Assembly (NCBI GenBank): GCA_009792885.1
Contig: WMCF01000173.1
Location: forward strand, 62,001 to 126,000
Source: Eremophila alpestris peregrina
Lineage: Eukaryota > Chordata > Aves > Passeriformes > Alaudidae
Direction: 5' to 3'
Length of the DNA: 64,000 nt
Positions 47,601 through 59,200 of this stretch are shown one piece after another (the stretch's first letter is position 1; the number at the start of each line of letters is the position of its first letter). Both the position numbers and the translations under genes were made by a program. The notes beneath the pieces are model-generated. The model was not told the DNA's origin, did not search any database, and saw only the letters and a list, made by a program, of their open reading frames with translations.

Positions 47601-49248
47601 GGGAAGCTCAGGGAGAAGGCCACATGTACAGGAGCACTTACCCACCCTGCAAGTAAATCCCCTTCACTTCCCCAAACTGCCTGGACCAGACTTTCCAGAC
47701 ACATAAAGGAGTATAACACACGGATGCCAGCAGACATTGGAAATTTTACACCTGGAGACATTCTTAACTCTTATACAAACAGCACCTGGAAGTGAATGCA
47801 GTGTGAAAAATGGATTTCCAGCTCTTCAAGAGCAAACCTACCTGAGGAAAGCATGAGACTGCTGCAAGCCCACGATTTCAGAGCTGTCATGGAGCTGAAC
47901 CTGTCTCAGGGTCTGGTTTTTGTTCCTTATAAATCACTTTCATGGGCCTTTGCACTTTTGGATTCCTGCCTGACTGGAAGCAGCAGACACTGGAAAGCTC
48001 AGAAAGCTTTTCAAAGTGTGAACATCCCCCCACTCCCCGCTCTTGGAGAAGGTTTAATGCACTTCAGGTTTGCATCCATACTTGCAGGGGCTGAGCCAAG
48101 CAGTCATCCCTCTCAGACACACAGGGTGTTCACCTGCCTGGGAGTTTCCAACCTGAAATCCAGGCTTTCATCCTGAAGTATCTTTGGGCCAAGAGATCTC
48201 CAGGTGCAAAGGAGCTGAGATAGTGCCCAGGGAAGACAGCAAACTATCAGGCCTGCTGATGGAAAAATTCATTTTCCATCCTTTCCCAGGGATCTCCTAG
48301 GCTCCATCACCCTCATCCCATAATTAGATTGAGCAAAGAATGCCTGGCATTTGCTCCACAGACAGACAGTACTCAGGTTTAGAAAGCCTTGAATAAAGCC
48401 AAAAATCAAACGTGGGTGAGCGAAGCTGCCTCTCAGCCAAGGGAGCCGGAGCGTGCACAGGGAAGAGTCTCCCTCTCCTATTTTATTCTCCAGGAGTACA
48501 ATGAGGGCTATTCTCTCCTGGAAGCAGGAATCCAAAACACTCTGGTGTTTTATGGATGCAGTGCAAAGGGAAGGTATGGATTCTGCCAGCCAACTTCCTA
48601 TAAAGCAGCCATGAGGAAGCACTGGAGCTGAACTGAAGGGAAGCTGCGGGATCGGCCTTTCCAGCTGACTGCTTCCCTTGCTCTCTCAAACCCCTCAACC
48701 AAAACAGGGCATTCACCAGGCCAGACAGGATGGGAAATGGGAAGAAAACCTCTCTCCCCACCACTAGTCCTCTTTATAAAACTGCCACCCACCAAATGCA
48801 CAACCCTGAGATTCCAGCAAGCCTAAAACACGGTGGCTGAGTTGCAGACAAGAGTTCCAGATTGTGTCAAGGGCTCAGCCTTCTCCACACAGAGTAGCAT
48901 TCCCACACCTGCCACAAGGGAAAAAGAGAGCCAGGAAGGACCAGGGCCATGCCACAGAGGGCTCCTGGGCTGCTCTGTGGAGTCACATCCTGCATTCAGG
49001 TGGTCTGGTCTCAGATATGTGACCAGGAGGCAAAAATGATTAAAATGTTCTCTAGAGTAACTCCATATGGTTGTCACGGATAATTCTGAGCCAAACAATC
49101 TTTTCCCAGGACAGTGAGTGACAACAGAGTTGTGATGGGATTCCTGGAAGAAGGGAGAAGCCAGCTTGCTGCTTGGGAGACCAGAAAGGTGCCTTTCCTT
49201 CCCTCTCACACCTTCTGGTCACCCTGGTGTGACTAGTGAAAGGAGGGA
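44691..49248. other. 4.6-kb gene-free, CR1-free DNA
   Basis: No gene family is recognisable in any frame and I see no repeat. Several frames of 80-126 codons occur on both strands without domains. Confidence 0.5.
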
Positions 49249-49415
49249 ATACCATGGAGCTGTATCAGGGGAGGGTCAGGCTGGATATTGGGAACAGCTT
49301 CTTCCCCCAGAGGGTGCTGAGCACTGAAGGGGCTCCCCAGGGAATGGGCATGGCCCCAAGGCTGCCAGAGCTCCAGGAGCATTTGGACACTGCTCTCAGG
49401 GATGCACAGGGTGGG
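49249..49415 (+). mobile_element. CR1 LINE 3' fragment, CR1-Y/X-like
   Basis: AGGGGAGGGTCAGGCTGGAT, CCCAGAGGGTGCTGAGCACT and GGGATGCACAGGGTGGG closely parallel the copy at 22.4 kb. The terminal block is lost or diverged. Confidence 0.88.
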
Positions 49416-52086
49416 AGGCACAGTCCTGCCCCGTGGCTTCACTCCCCTGGGACTGCCACAGCCCAAGCCCCAAATAATGAGGACATTGGGGTGTCGTGTG
49501 CCCGATGGATCAAGGTCCAGAGAGTCACCGCCACAGACATGGAGCTGATGGGAATGGATCCTGGCAAGCTGGTGATGATGGGAGATGCAGAAAGACCCAC
49601 CCTGATGCACAACCATGACTTTGCCTTATTGTGCATCAATTCCCCACTGCAGGAGACACAAATGTGCCTGTAGGTGGCCCAGAAGCACTGGCTTATTAAA
49701 AAGGGAGGGAAAAAAAAAAAAAAACCTCAGAATGAATGCAGCGTCTGTCACCCTTTTGCAGAATTGTTATGTTTTTTGTGTGTAGTTGGTGCTTGTTTTC
49801 CAAAGATTTACATTTTTATGTGTGTGTCATTCGCTTTTCATGCATTTGGAGACCTCGGAGCTTAGAAATTCAAAACACTTGTCAGTCACGTCAATCCTCT
49901 TGGACAAAACAGAGCTGCCACTTGGATGGATAAAAAAAAACCCCACAACAAAACAACAAACACAACACACTTTTCTCTCAAGCTGTGACTCGGTCACCCT
50001 GCTCAATTCAGGCAAGACAATGTTCAGAGAAAGCAAAAAGAAAGATCTGAGTTTTCATACTCATCGGTGGAACTAAATTGATTAAGGTCATTTCCTAGGT
50101 AAGTTTGAAATCTTCTGCAACAATTTTTTTTCTTTTTTGAAAAGAAAAAGAAAAGCATCCCCCCCCAAATAAATAAAAGAGGAAAGTCACCACTGCAAAA
50201 ACATTAAATCTGCTTGGGTAACTCAGAATATATGTTGGCAAGGCAACATATCTCAGCTTGAACAGTAAACCTGCTATGTCAGAGGCTCTGCCACATATGA
50301 AAGGCTTGGGTTTCACAGTATCTCAGTATCTCATGCTGAATTTACTCCTTTTCAGCCTTTCATGGCCAAGTATTTGATGTCTCTCCTTTCACTGCTGCAA
50401 TCGATAGGGTGACCTTACGTAAAAGTTTCCCGACCTTTGCTGTTGTCAGTATTGTTCTGTTAAAATGTAATTTAACTCTTTTTCTTTAGTCTGGAAATAG
50501 CACTGTACAGACAGCAAACACGAGAGGGGCTTGGGGTTTTTTTTCCCCCCCTTAACCTAAAGGCAAGAGGCACCATCCATCATCAGAGCTGGCTTCAAAC
50601 CAGAAGATGACGCAAGGAAGCATCATCTGCAGAGGGTCTGGTTGGTTTCCCAGTGCTTTCTTGTACCTGTTTAATAAGTTAAAAACCTCAAAAAACTTTA
50701 ATCTGATGCTCACTCCAGTGCCATCCTGCTCAGTATTTTAGGATTGAGGGGTCTCCCTGGATTCACTTCACTGGGATATTGATATCTCCTATAACTATGA
50801 AGTTATAGCATCTCCTTTAGCTAAGGCCTTGCATGTATTTCCCACAATAAAAACAAAGAGATCAAGACTTCTATTAAAAAAAAAAAATTGCTTTCAAACA
50901 GCAACTACCAGTGTGGAAGGAGGCTGGTTTTTCTCATGGAAGTGGGTGTTGGAAAGTCATGTTTTAGAGTTACAGCTGGCTTTTCCATGCCAGGATCTTT
51001 GGGAGCCTGGTTTGAATCCCATTATATCCCTGTAAAGCAAGTACTTTTGTGGGAGCAGACTTCCATGGTTATCCTCTGCTGTGCTGGTGTGATTTCATCT
51101 CTGAGTCCTGGCTGGATGTGGGTATTACTCTGCATTAGCCATGCAGATGCACACGTCGCCACTCACACCCATACATTTGCACAGGATTATGGCTGAAATT
51201 CCTGATCCTGCTTAAAAAAAGCCCTATAAATCCCAGAGAGCTCCTTTTAAATCAGCAGCATTATCTTACTGTAAATCCAGGGTGTAAGTTGGAGCAGGCA
51301 CTGGCTCAGATGCTCTTCAGTCACACATCCTGATGGAGCAGGGAGGCTAAAAGCAAACCCTGGGCTCTGCACACACCAATTCCCCCCAAAACCCCTTCAC
51401 TTTTTAAAGTATCAGCCCCACTCTTCTCATGGAGAAACTCTCAGAAACAGAATTAAGAGCTGGGCTCTGGCAGTGCTGGCCCCGTCCCCGCCCGCTTCAA
51501 TATTGCTCACAGCTGAGTTATTTCTTGCTCCTTAGGAATTTTAACAGGCTTTTATGCTCAGTGAACTCGTGAAAGGAAAGTACCTAAAGTCAGCAGCACT
51601 GAAACCATGAATTAGCACAAGGAGAAAGGGGCCAGTTGGGTGTTTCTTACAGCACATGATCTGCATAACGCCAGAGGAGCTGATTTAAAGTCACTGTGCT
51701 GTACCTGAACGTCACTTATGGCTCATAAAAGGAAAGCTGTGTTTAAGGAACAATAAAGCAGCACTGCACTTTCTATGCAAAAAGAGAAATGAAGCCTTTT
51801 TCATGGAGCAGGTGTATTTTTATTTGCTCAGTGCCTGCCTCTGAGGCATGTGGGGATGCTTTCACCAGAAAGCCCAAGAGTTAAGCAGGAGGACTTGCTC
51901 AAGATTATGGATTATGTTTGATTCATACTCATTTTTCCAGCCAAGCCTTAACACAGTGAATTTGACCTCCTGGAAGAGGTAAGATCTGAATCCCCATGAA
52001 CACCTGCAGGTGTCAGAGGAACAAGGGAGATCCCCAGGCACAGAAAGCCATAAAGCCACAGCAGGAAGAAGCAGGGATCCTTCATA
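49416..52086. other. Gene-free DNA with candidate conserved segments
   Basis: Contains an A15 run at 49,710-49,724. Bases 50,390-50,520 hold a palindromic TTACGTAA at 50,415-50,422 overlapping a TGACCTT nuclear-receptor half-site at 50,410-50,416. Bases 51,480-51,800 are non-repetitive and could also be conserved. No gene. Confidence 0.5.
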
Positions 52087-52283
52087 AAACAGAATCACAG
52101 AATCATTTTGATGGTCTGGGAGGTCTTTAGCAACCAAGACCAACCTGTGATTAATCTCCACCTTGTCACCCAGCCCAGAGCCCCAAGTGCCAGCATCTTT
52201 CCATGAACACCTCCAGGGATGGGGACTCCTTCCACTGTTTAACAACTTTTTCCATGGAGAAATTCTTCCTGAACATCCTAAGT
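52087..52283 (-). mobile_element. CR1 LINE 3' fragment
   Basis: The minus-strand copy starts ACAGAATCACAGAATCATTT and contains CACCCAGCCCAGAGCCCC, GAACACCTCCAGGGATGGGG and TCCATGGAGAAATTCTTCCT. Confidence 0.9.
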
Positions 52284-54274
52284 TCCAGGCTCAGGACACT
52301 TGGCCAAACAAAGTGACAGCAGCCATCACATCCATCACTATAAGTCACAGTCACATCATAGAAGACACCTATTTTCACTCACCTGCTATGTGCTGATAAA
52401 TTCTCTCAATTCAGTCTTCAAGGAGTCCAGATCCACACTTTGGTCTCAGTGCGAACACCAGCTGGGGTATTGTGTCACACAGGAGAAAAGCTTCCTAGAG
52501 CACAGACAAGTCTTCAGCTATTACACCTCTATTTGATTTTTGAGAATTTTTAGCATGAAACCAAAGTCCTAATGAGAAATACACAATTGCAAACTCCATC
52601 CCTCCTGTCCCCCTGCATTGTTCTGCCCTCCACCCACTTCCCATCCTCTGCTCACTATCCCCCCTTTCCACAGAGTCATGGCCACCACGGGGCAACTCAG
52701 CACTGCTAATCCCTGGAGAGAACAGCATTCCCACTTCCCAAACTGCTGGTATGGGGGTGCTGCCTCCCAGCTCCACTTGCCCTTTCTAGGGACAAGGTGA
52801 GTCCTCAGCTCCAGGTTTTCCCATCAAGGAGATGGAAAGGATCCATGAGTGCACAGTACTGACAGCAAGGGTCATGGTCCTGACCTTTCCCTGCTCCCTG
52901 TCTGACCCTGCTTTTGGAAAAGGCACCATCACACCACGATTCACCTCCCCAAGGAAGAGGCCTGGAGACTTTATCAGTGTGGTTTAAGCAGCAGCTCTGC
53001 AGGATCTCCCCAACACTCAGCACCACCCGGGCTACGTGCAGGGCTGACGCCACTCTGTGAATACCAAACTGCAGAGGGAAAGAAAAAAAAATTCTGTGAG
53101 TTTCTGTCAGTGTAAAGCTACAGCACCACGTGAGAACAACCCCCTGCCTGAGAGGGAACCTGAACTGAAACAGCTCTGCTGCTCTGAAATGAGCAACACC
53201 CCACAGATGGACAGGAGCAGGATGCCTGAGCCATATCCAACACCTTGGGGAAGGACACACAGCTGCACACAGGGATGCTGAGGGAAGGGAAGCAATGCCC
53301 AGCTAAAGCAGGGAATTAATTTCTCAGCATTAACCAAGTTCAAGTGTCAGCACATGAGAGAACTTTCCTTGCAGTTTCAGCAGCAACTTAAGGTTTACAG
53401 GAAGCTCAAAATACCCACAGTGTACATGAAGCATCAGCACAAAAAGCTATGCCTGCACTCCATCCTGACAGCTTCTCTGCAACCAGAAATCCTTGTTCTT
53501 TTGGGATTCTCCCCATTTGGGAATGGACTAGTGCTTTTTTAGCAACACCAGCACAAGGAACAGATGACAGACTTAACATCTGCTTTTACAGGATGACCTG
53601 TGAAGAGGCAATAATGGAACATGTAGAAAGAAACAAAGTAGTCATTCCTAAATTGTTTGGCTGTTGGGATTGCAGAGGGATGAGGGCATGCTTGGATTGA
53701 ACAGGAATCTCAGTGGAGCACTGGCTGGGAAACATCACTGATTTGACATTAAATACCTTGTCCTGAGGTGAACACGACCATGATTCAAGTCCTTTGCTGG
53801 TTTAGAGCTCCACTTTTGGCATCCCACAGTGCCTGGATCCTGCCCCACACTCGGACACTACGGCACTGCAAATCCACAACAAAGGGAAGAAGAGATAAAA
53901 AGGGATTTAGTGCTGTCAGGACCGCTAACCCCCCCAATTCCATCGCCAGCAAAAACCACAGAGGGCTGAACCTGGATTAGTCCAAATATCCGCTCCATCT
54001 GCACACTTACGTATTTTCCTTCCCTTATTTCTAAGCTACAAACACAGCTTTTCGTCATTCCTGGCAGCTTTCGCTTTATAAATCCATCAGTTTTACCTTC
54101 CCCACCAGCACAGACCCACTCCTCCTGCCCCTTCCCTGCTCACCATGCTCCAGTGCCATCTCCCATTCCTCCATCAGTTCTTTCTGGCCACCAAACACCA
54201 GGAAAACTCTGACTGATCTGTCTGTTCCTGCACCAAAGGACAGAGGGTGGCCTTGAGATCCCTCCTTTTTGGCT
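52284..54274. other. Gene-free DNA downstream of ACKR3
   Basis: Lies beyond the predicted poly(A) signals. No gene, CR1 copy or notable array is seen. Confidence 0.5.
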
Positions 54275-54280
54275 TTTATT
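54275..54280 (-). terminator. ACKR3: Second AATAAA, possible alternative ACKR3 poly(A) signal
   Basis: A second AATAAA on the gene strand lies 74 nt beyond the first. It could give a slightly longer 3' end or be unused. Only 3'-end reads would decide. Confidence 0.35.
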
Positions 54281-54348
54281 TTTTTCCCGAGAAAAAGGCT
54301 GGCAAGTCAAACCACTGGTAGGCATGTGTATTTTGTTTTTCTCAGATC

Positions 54349-54354
54349 TTTATT
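54349..54354 (-). terminator. ACKR3: Canonical poly(A) signal AATAAA, probable ACKR3 3' end
   Basis: TTTATT on the plus strand reads AATAAA on the gene strand. About 15-25 nt further on come CA dinucleotides suitable for cleavage (about 54,325-54,333), then a GT-containing stretch. It is the first AATAAA after the stop codon. Confidence 0.65.
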
Positions 54355-55074
54355 TTACAAAAATAACTTACAAATAGAGACAACTCTCAGCAGTAAGATC
54401 ACTCACTCTGTGCAGGAGGATACAGCCTGGTGAAGCAGGAGTGTAGGAGTTAAGGACTCTGACAATACTGTTAATTTTAACATGATGGCAGCTATGTTAC
54501 ACTACATATATTTCATGCTCCAGCATGTGGGTGTGACACCACATAAAGCCACGGTCCGTAAAGTGTGCCAGCCAGGGAGGATGCTCCCAAGAGATCATTT
54601 CCATCCTATTTATCAGCATCCTCTTGCAGCCAAATGGCCACCTAACACATAGACTACAGCACTCTGGATACACTCATCAGCAATATACTTCAAATACATG
54701 ATAAAAATATATTTAACTTTCAAATACACTTGTATAAGGTACATCAAGAGGCAGAAAATAAAGTCTCGAGCTTTTAAATACAACACACACTATATATATA
54801 AACATATACAAGGAGACAAGAGGGAATCAAGACGTGGAAGAAGAAGCTTATCCATGTTATCTATGGTACACAATGGCTTTGTCTGCTAGGAAGTCATTTC
54901 CATTTGCATAGCATTGTTGAAGAGTCCACATTGGGCTAGGAGGAGAAAAGGTTTTCATTTTGGTACCACTTCCACTTTGCAGCTGATCCTACTCTTAAAT
55001 TACACTTTGTACTCTCTCTTTTGTAGGCTGGAATTCACGCCCCGTTCATAACAAGCACACTGAAAGGAAGGGGT

Positions 55075-55106
<32 letters not shown>

Positions 55107-55112
55107 AACAAA
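55075..55112. repeat. (AAAAC)n / (GTTTT)n simple repeat in the ACKR3 3' UTR
   Basis: An imperfect pentamer array made of AAAAC units flanked by A runs. On the mRNA strand it is a U-rich GUUUU array beginning about 55 nt after the stop codon. Length variation between individuals is likely. Confidence 0.9.
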
Positions 55113-55167
55113 CTGGAACACACAAAAAAACCACATCAGGTCAGAGAGTCAAGGTCTGGGGTTGCAG

Positions 55168-56262
55168 TCATTTGGCATTTTGCTCCAGAGCTGAGTATTC
55201 TGCTTCTGACACTCTGGAGGCGTCAATGAGTTTAGTGAGGCCAGTTTTGGCAGAGTACTTGAAAATAAAGGCTTTCATGAGCTCGTATCTGTAGTTGCGG
55301 TTGATGAAGCTGTACAGGATGGGGTTGACACAGCAGTGGACTAGGGAGAAACACTGGGTGATGTGGAGGGTGGCGTAGAGGAAGTTCTCCATCTGGCAGC
55401 TGAAGGGGATGAAATGAAGGCTGTAGAAGATGTCCAGCAGGACAGCCACATGGTAGGGCAGCCAGCACACCAGGAACACCACGACGTAGGAGAAGATGAT
55501 CTTCCCGTTGCTCTTCCGCTCTTGGTCGCTGGAGGCGGAGATGCTCTTGGCGAGGAGGAAATAAAACACGGCGATGATGGGAAAGGGGATGAGGAAGCCC
55601 AGCACCACAGAGATGAGCTCCATGCCAATCAACCACTCCTTGAAGCTCTCTTCAGGGTAGACAGGCCTGCAGTAGGTCTCATTGTTGGAAGAGACCGTTT
55701 TGAGGTAATAGGTGTCTGGGAGGGACGCCGAGAAGGCCAGGAGCCACACCAGGATGCAGATGCAGCGGCGGATGATCTTCTTCTTGCGGCTGCTGGAGTT
55801 GGTGAAATAGGCAACCGAGAGGTAGCGGTCCACACTCATGCACGCCAGGAAGAAGATGCTGCTGTACAGGTTGATGGAAAATATCAGGTGAGTTATCTTG
55901 CACGTGATTTCCCCCATGTGCCACTGGTTGTGCTGGACGAGCGAGACGACCCACACAGGAAGGGTGATCACAACACACAGGTCGGCGATGGCCAGGTTGA
56001 AGATGTACAGGTGGGTTTCATAGCCCGTCATTTTGGCCTGGAGGTTGACCCACACCACCACCGAGTTGGCCACCAGGCCTATGACAAAGATGAAGATGTA
56101 GAAGAAGGACAGAGTGTAGAGCAGGGCGCTCTTGTTGAGAGTGCCAGGGCATGTTGTTGCGTCCACCGTGATGCACTCGCCATTGTTGCACGTCCAGTTG
56201 ATCTCCGTCAAGTTGGCAGTCTCCAGGAAATCCAGGATGGAAGTCAAGTCAAGCGCGCTCAT
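55168..56262 (-). CDS. ACKR3: Atypical chemokine receptor 3 (CXCR7), complete single-exon CDS
   Basis: This 364-residue class A GPCR matches ACKR3 along its whole length (human is 362 aa). It scavenges CXCL12 and CXCL11 at the plasma membrane and endosomes and recruits beta-arrestin without classical Gi coupling. Seven helices lie at about residues 47-72, 83-106, 118-146, 163-184, 212-238, 253-279 and 296-319, followed by helix 8. Visible landmarks are Asp94 (2.50), Cys121 and Cys198 (TM3-ECL2 disulfide), Cys38 and Cys289 (probable N-terminus-ECL3 disulfide), DRY at 145-147 followed by LSVAYF instead of the usual LAIV, CWLP at 266-269 and NPILY at 313-317. Acidic pocket residues Asp183, Glu215 and Asp277 are kept. 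N-glycosylation sequons are at Asn17, Asn22, Asn43 and Asn194. The ATG has an A at -3 and lies 27 nt after a strong acceptor. Odd points are no tyrosine before TM1, ECL2 two residues shorter than human, and fewer Ser/Thr at the extreme C-terminus. The frame is intact. Confidence 0.98.
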   Translation of the reverse strand: MSALDLTSILDFLETANLTEINWTCNNGECITVDATTCPGTLNKSALLYTLSFFYIFIFVIGLVANSVVVWVNLQAKMTGYETHLYIFNLAIADLCVVITLPVWVVSLVQHNQWHMGEITCKITHLIFSINLYSSIFFLACMSVDRYLSVAYFTNSSSRKKKIIRRCICILVWLLAFSASLPDTYYLKTVSSNNETYCRPVYPEESFKEWLIGMELISVVLGFLIPFPIIAVFYFLLAKSISASSDQERKSNGKIIFSYVVVFLVCWLPYHVAVLLDIFYSLHFIPFSCQMENFLYATLHITQCFSLVHCCVNPILYSFINRNYRYELMKAFIFKYSAKTGLTKLIDASRVSEAEYSALEQNAK

Positions 56263-56289
56263 GGTCGCTCAGATTGGACTTCAAACGAC
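56263..56289 (-). other. ACKR3: ACKR3 exon 2 5' UTR segment and splice acceptor
   Basis: On the gene strand, a pyrimidine-rich stretch ends in CTTTAG at about 56,290-56,295, and the exon then starts at 56,289 with GTCG. The next 27 nt lead to the ATG. A coding exon that starts just before the ATG, with the 5' leader completed by an upstream exon, is the known organisation of vertebrate ACKR3. Confidence 0.8.
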
Positions 56290-59200
56290 CTAAAGGCAAA
56301 ACAGGATTGAAAGAAATGACGTAAATTATGGAGCTATTTCTGCTGCCGTGTCATACTGGGATGCGCCGCTTTAGTAACATCCTGCTCTTGCCAGGCACCT
56401 TCCATTAAAGCACTCCGTGGAGTAAAACAACCAAGACACTTAGCAAAACTCATCTGCTCGACAAAAGAGGAGCAGCAGCAGATTTTGTGTGATTTTTCCT
56501 TCTCTTCCAGCTCACATCTGACATCATCAGGTTGGCTATCGTCCCCGGGTGTGAAATCTGCAAAGTACACCGTGGCCAAATAAATGTCAGGCGACTAAAT
56601 CTGTCTCCTCCGGCATAAATGATGGTCCTATCGCTTTCAGCAGGGGAATCTTTAAGCCATTTTATCTGCACTCCCTCAAGCACAGTAGAATTGATCTGGC
56701 TGATGCACGGTTCCGTAAAACATTTACCGCAGGCTCTGGTCAGCATCTTGTCAAGCCCAGCTACAGCTGCATTAAGTAGAAGTGGGGAACTAAGGGGCTT
56801 TGTATCCCTATCCAAACTTAAATCGAAATTCTGCTCTGTCCTCCCTTCCCCCCTTCCCTCGAATTCTATTTTACAAAGTATCCCCTGCACTTAACAACTG
56901 TTACACAGCATTGAGGAAAGAAAAAAATCCTCTGAGCTTTACTGGTGAGTAGATCTGCTGGGCTTAAGTTTTCTTTTTAGAAGAGTGGTTTGATTTCAAA
57001 ACACAACCCCCATCATGGCTGGCTCCACAACTGCCTCCTTTCCACCCTTTTGTTTTTCTACATCTACTTTTGCTGTCTCTTCAGTGCTTTCTTCTAACTC
57101 AGGCAGTGGACAAAGCAACTTACTAACTTCCTCACCAGCAGAAAGAAAAGGCCCATCAGACCTTAATCACACAAAACCCCAAGTAGGACTGCTAATTGCC
57201 CTTGTGCTTTTGGGGTGGCAAAAAAAATGCTGTCTCCCTCCCTGAGACCCTCACAAGATCCTCAAGTGCCACCCCCAGCCACAGGCCTGAGCCCACCATG
57301 ATTCAGCCAGGCCAGTTTTGGAGTCCAGGATCCAGCCTGGGACACACTAAAATAAAGCTGCAGAGGTGGGTTTCCAAGGGATGAATCCTTGTTCCCTCAT
57401 GGCTTCACTGAGCTAGACCATCAGGGCAGCCAGGCCATCCATGGACACATCCAGCATTCCCAGCAATGGTCACCTTGCTCTGCCCCATGACCACAGCCCC
57501 AGAAGGAGAGGGACCAGCCTGGGGCAAAGCCAGTGTGGCCAAGTGACCAGAGAGCAATAGGGGATTTCCAAATATACCAGACCCCACCACAGGATCCCTT
57601 GGTAGGGTTGCCAGGAGCACAGAGGAGAGGTAAGCAGGGAAGAGGCTCAGATGTGTTGAATATCCTTTTCTCACCCCCTCTCCCCAAAAAGGGACCTTGG
57701 TTGACACAGCAGCTCTCCTTCTCCATCTGCATAATTGGCTCTTCCCAAAGCTCCCACCCTCCTGCCTGTCAGGGACAGAGACTACGGAAGAGAAGGGAGA
57801 TAAGGGGGGAGATTACCCCAGAGGACTCAAGGCACTATTGTCCCAGCAGAGGGGAAGCTGGTGGCACTAACAATGAGGGGGGCCATGCACACATTCAGGG
57901 GAGATCAAATCTCTCCACAAACAGGCCCAAATTGGCCCCGTGAGGAGATCTGGCCTATGGCTTTCATCCTGCTGGCCTGATGAAAGACGGAGCCGAGATT
58001 CAAACCAAATTAAGCACGGATTTTGCTAAAACACTGGCTAAGGAGGGAGCTGAGACAGTGGCAGCTTTCCACCCTGCATTAGCCGATCTTGTGTTCATCT
58101 CAGGAAAGCAGAGTGAGTTAACCCACACTATGCAGGGCAGAAGAGCTGATCTTCCCCCGCCTTGAGACACAGCCCCCCCTAGAGCTACCAGTACCACCCT
58201 GGTGCTGCAGGCAGCAGGGGTGGATGCATCTCCTGGATGTTCACTTCATCTCAGGGCCACAAGTGGGACAGAGGGATGGGGCTCCTGCCAGACCTCACCC
58301 AGAGTCTCACTGCACCCCAAGCACAAACACTTTCCAAGTCTCTCACACACAGGGAGAAGCAGCACCATCCCCAAGTCTCTCTACCTCAAAACCCTGCAGC
58401 AATTTAAGCAAACTCCTTAAAAGCCACAGAACTTCCAGCTCCATGGCACAGGCCACCAGCTCCTGCTGGTATTTGGGGGAAGCAAGTGGAGCACAGCAGG
58501 AGGAACACCTGGCTAGCCCCAACACCCCACAGAAGTAGCATGGGGTGGCCTGGGCTTCTCTGGAAAGGCACATTGTCTAAAACAAGAGGAACAGGCTCAC
58601 TCCGCATCCCAAGACCCCACTTCAGGACAGACTGTGACCACCCAGCACCAGCAAGCCTCCAGCACATACCTCATGGAGAAGAAACTCAAACCTGGCTGAG
58701 GGGTGTCAGATTCCGACAGAGAGAGGCAGCAACAGGGCAGCAGAGAGCCCTTGAGGCTGGGGCTCACAGCAATGCTGGGGACACCACAGTCGCAGCTGCT
58801 GGCTCAGAGCCACCCTGGGGATGTGAGGGAGCACGAAGGATGCTCAGCCCGATCCCAGCCCGCCTGCACTCCGAGAGCACGGCTGCTGCATACACGTGCA
58901 TCCATCTGCCTGCGCCTTTCGCATCCCCAGTGCGGCAATAAAAATCCGAAACCCAGCCGGCCTCCCAGGCTCCAGGTCCCGCCGGGGAAGAGGGCTGTGC
59001 TCACAGATTACAGCCCCACAAACCGGGCTGTAGTCTGGGATTAGTTGTTGTAACCCGAACTCCGACTCCCACCCAGATTAGCTGGGACGTAAGGGGGGGA
59101 ACCCACCCCAATGAGACAAAACAAAGCCACTCCGTGCTCCTAAAAAAAACACCTTCAGCGCTCCCTGCAGACAGCACAGCATCTGAAAAACTCGTGAAGG

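Larger units (their letters stand above)
54335..55167 (-). other. ACKR3: ACKR3 3' untranslated region (predicted)
   Basis: From the stop codon the minus strand runs about 0.83 kb with no splice signals or CR1 copies to the first canonical poly(A) signal. It is AU-rich in its distal half and contains a GTTTT-type repeat just after the stop and a few ATTTA pentamers (for example around 54,774 and 54,995). The length is close to what I would expect for an ACKR3 mRNA. The cleavage point is inferred from the poly(A) signal, not observed. Confidence 0.7.

Noticed and set aside
1..54274. COPS8 or IQCA1 exons expected from vertebrate gene order
   Set aside because: I found no frame resembling either protein. 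They presumably lie outside the window.
55363..56310. 315-codon open frame on the plus strand opposite ACKR3
   Set aside because: It is the antisense shadow of a conserved GC-rich coding exon. Its product is acidic, charged low-information sequence with no domain.
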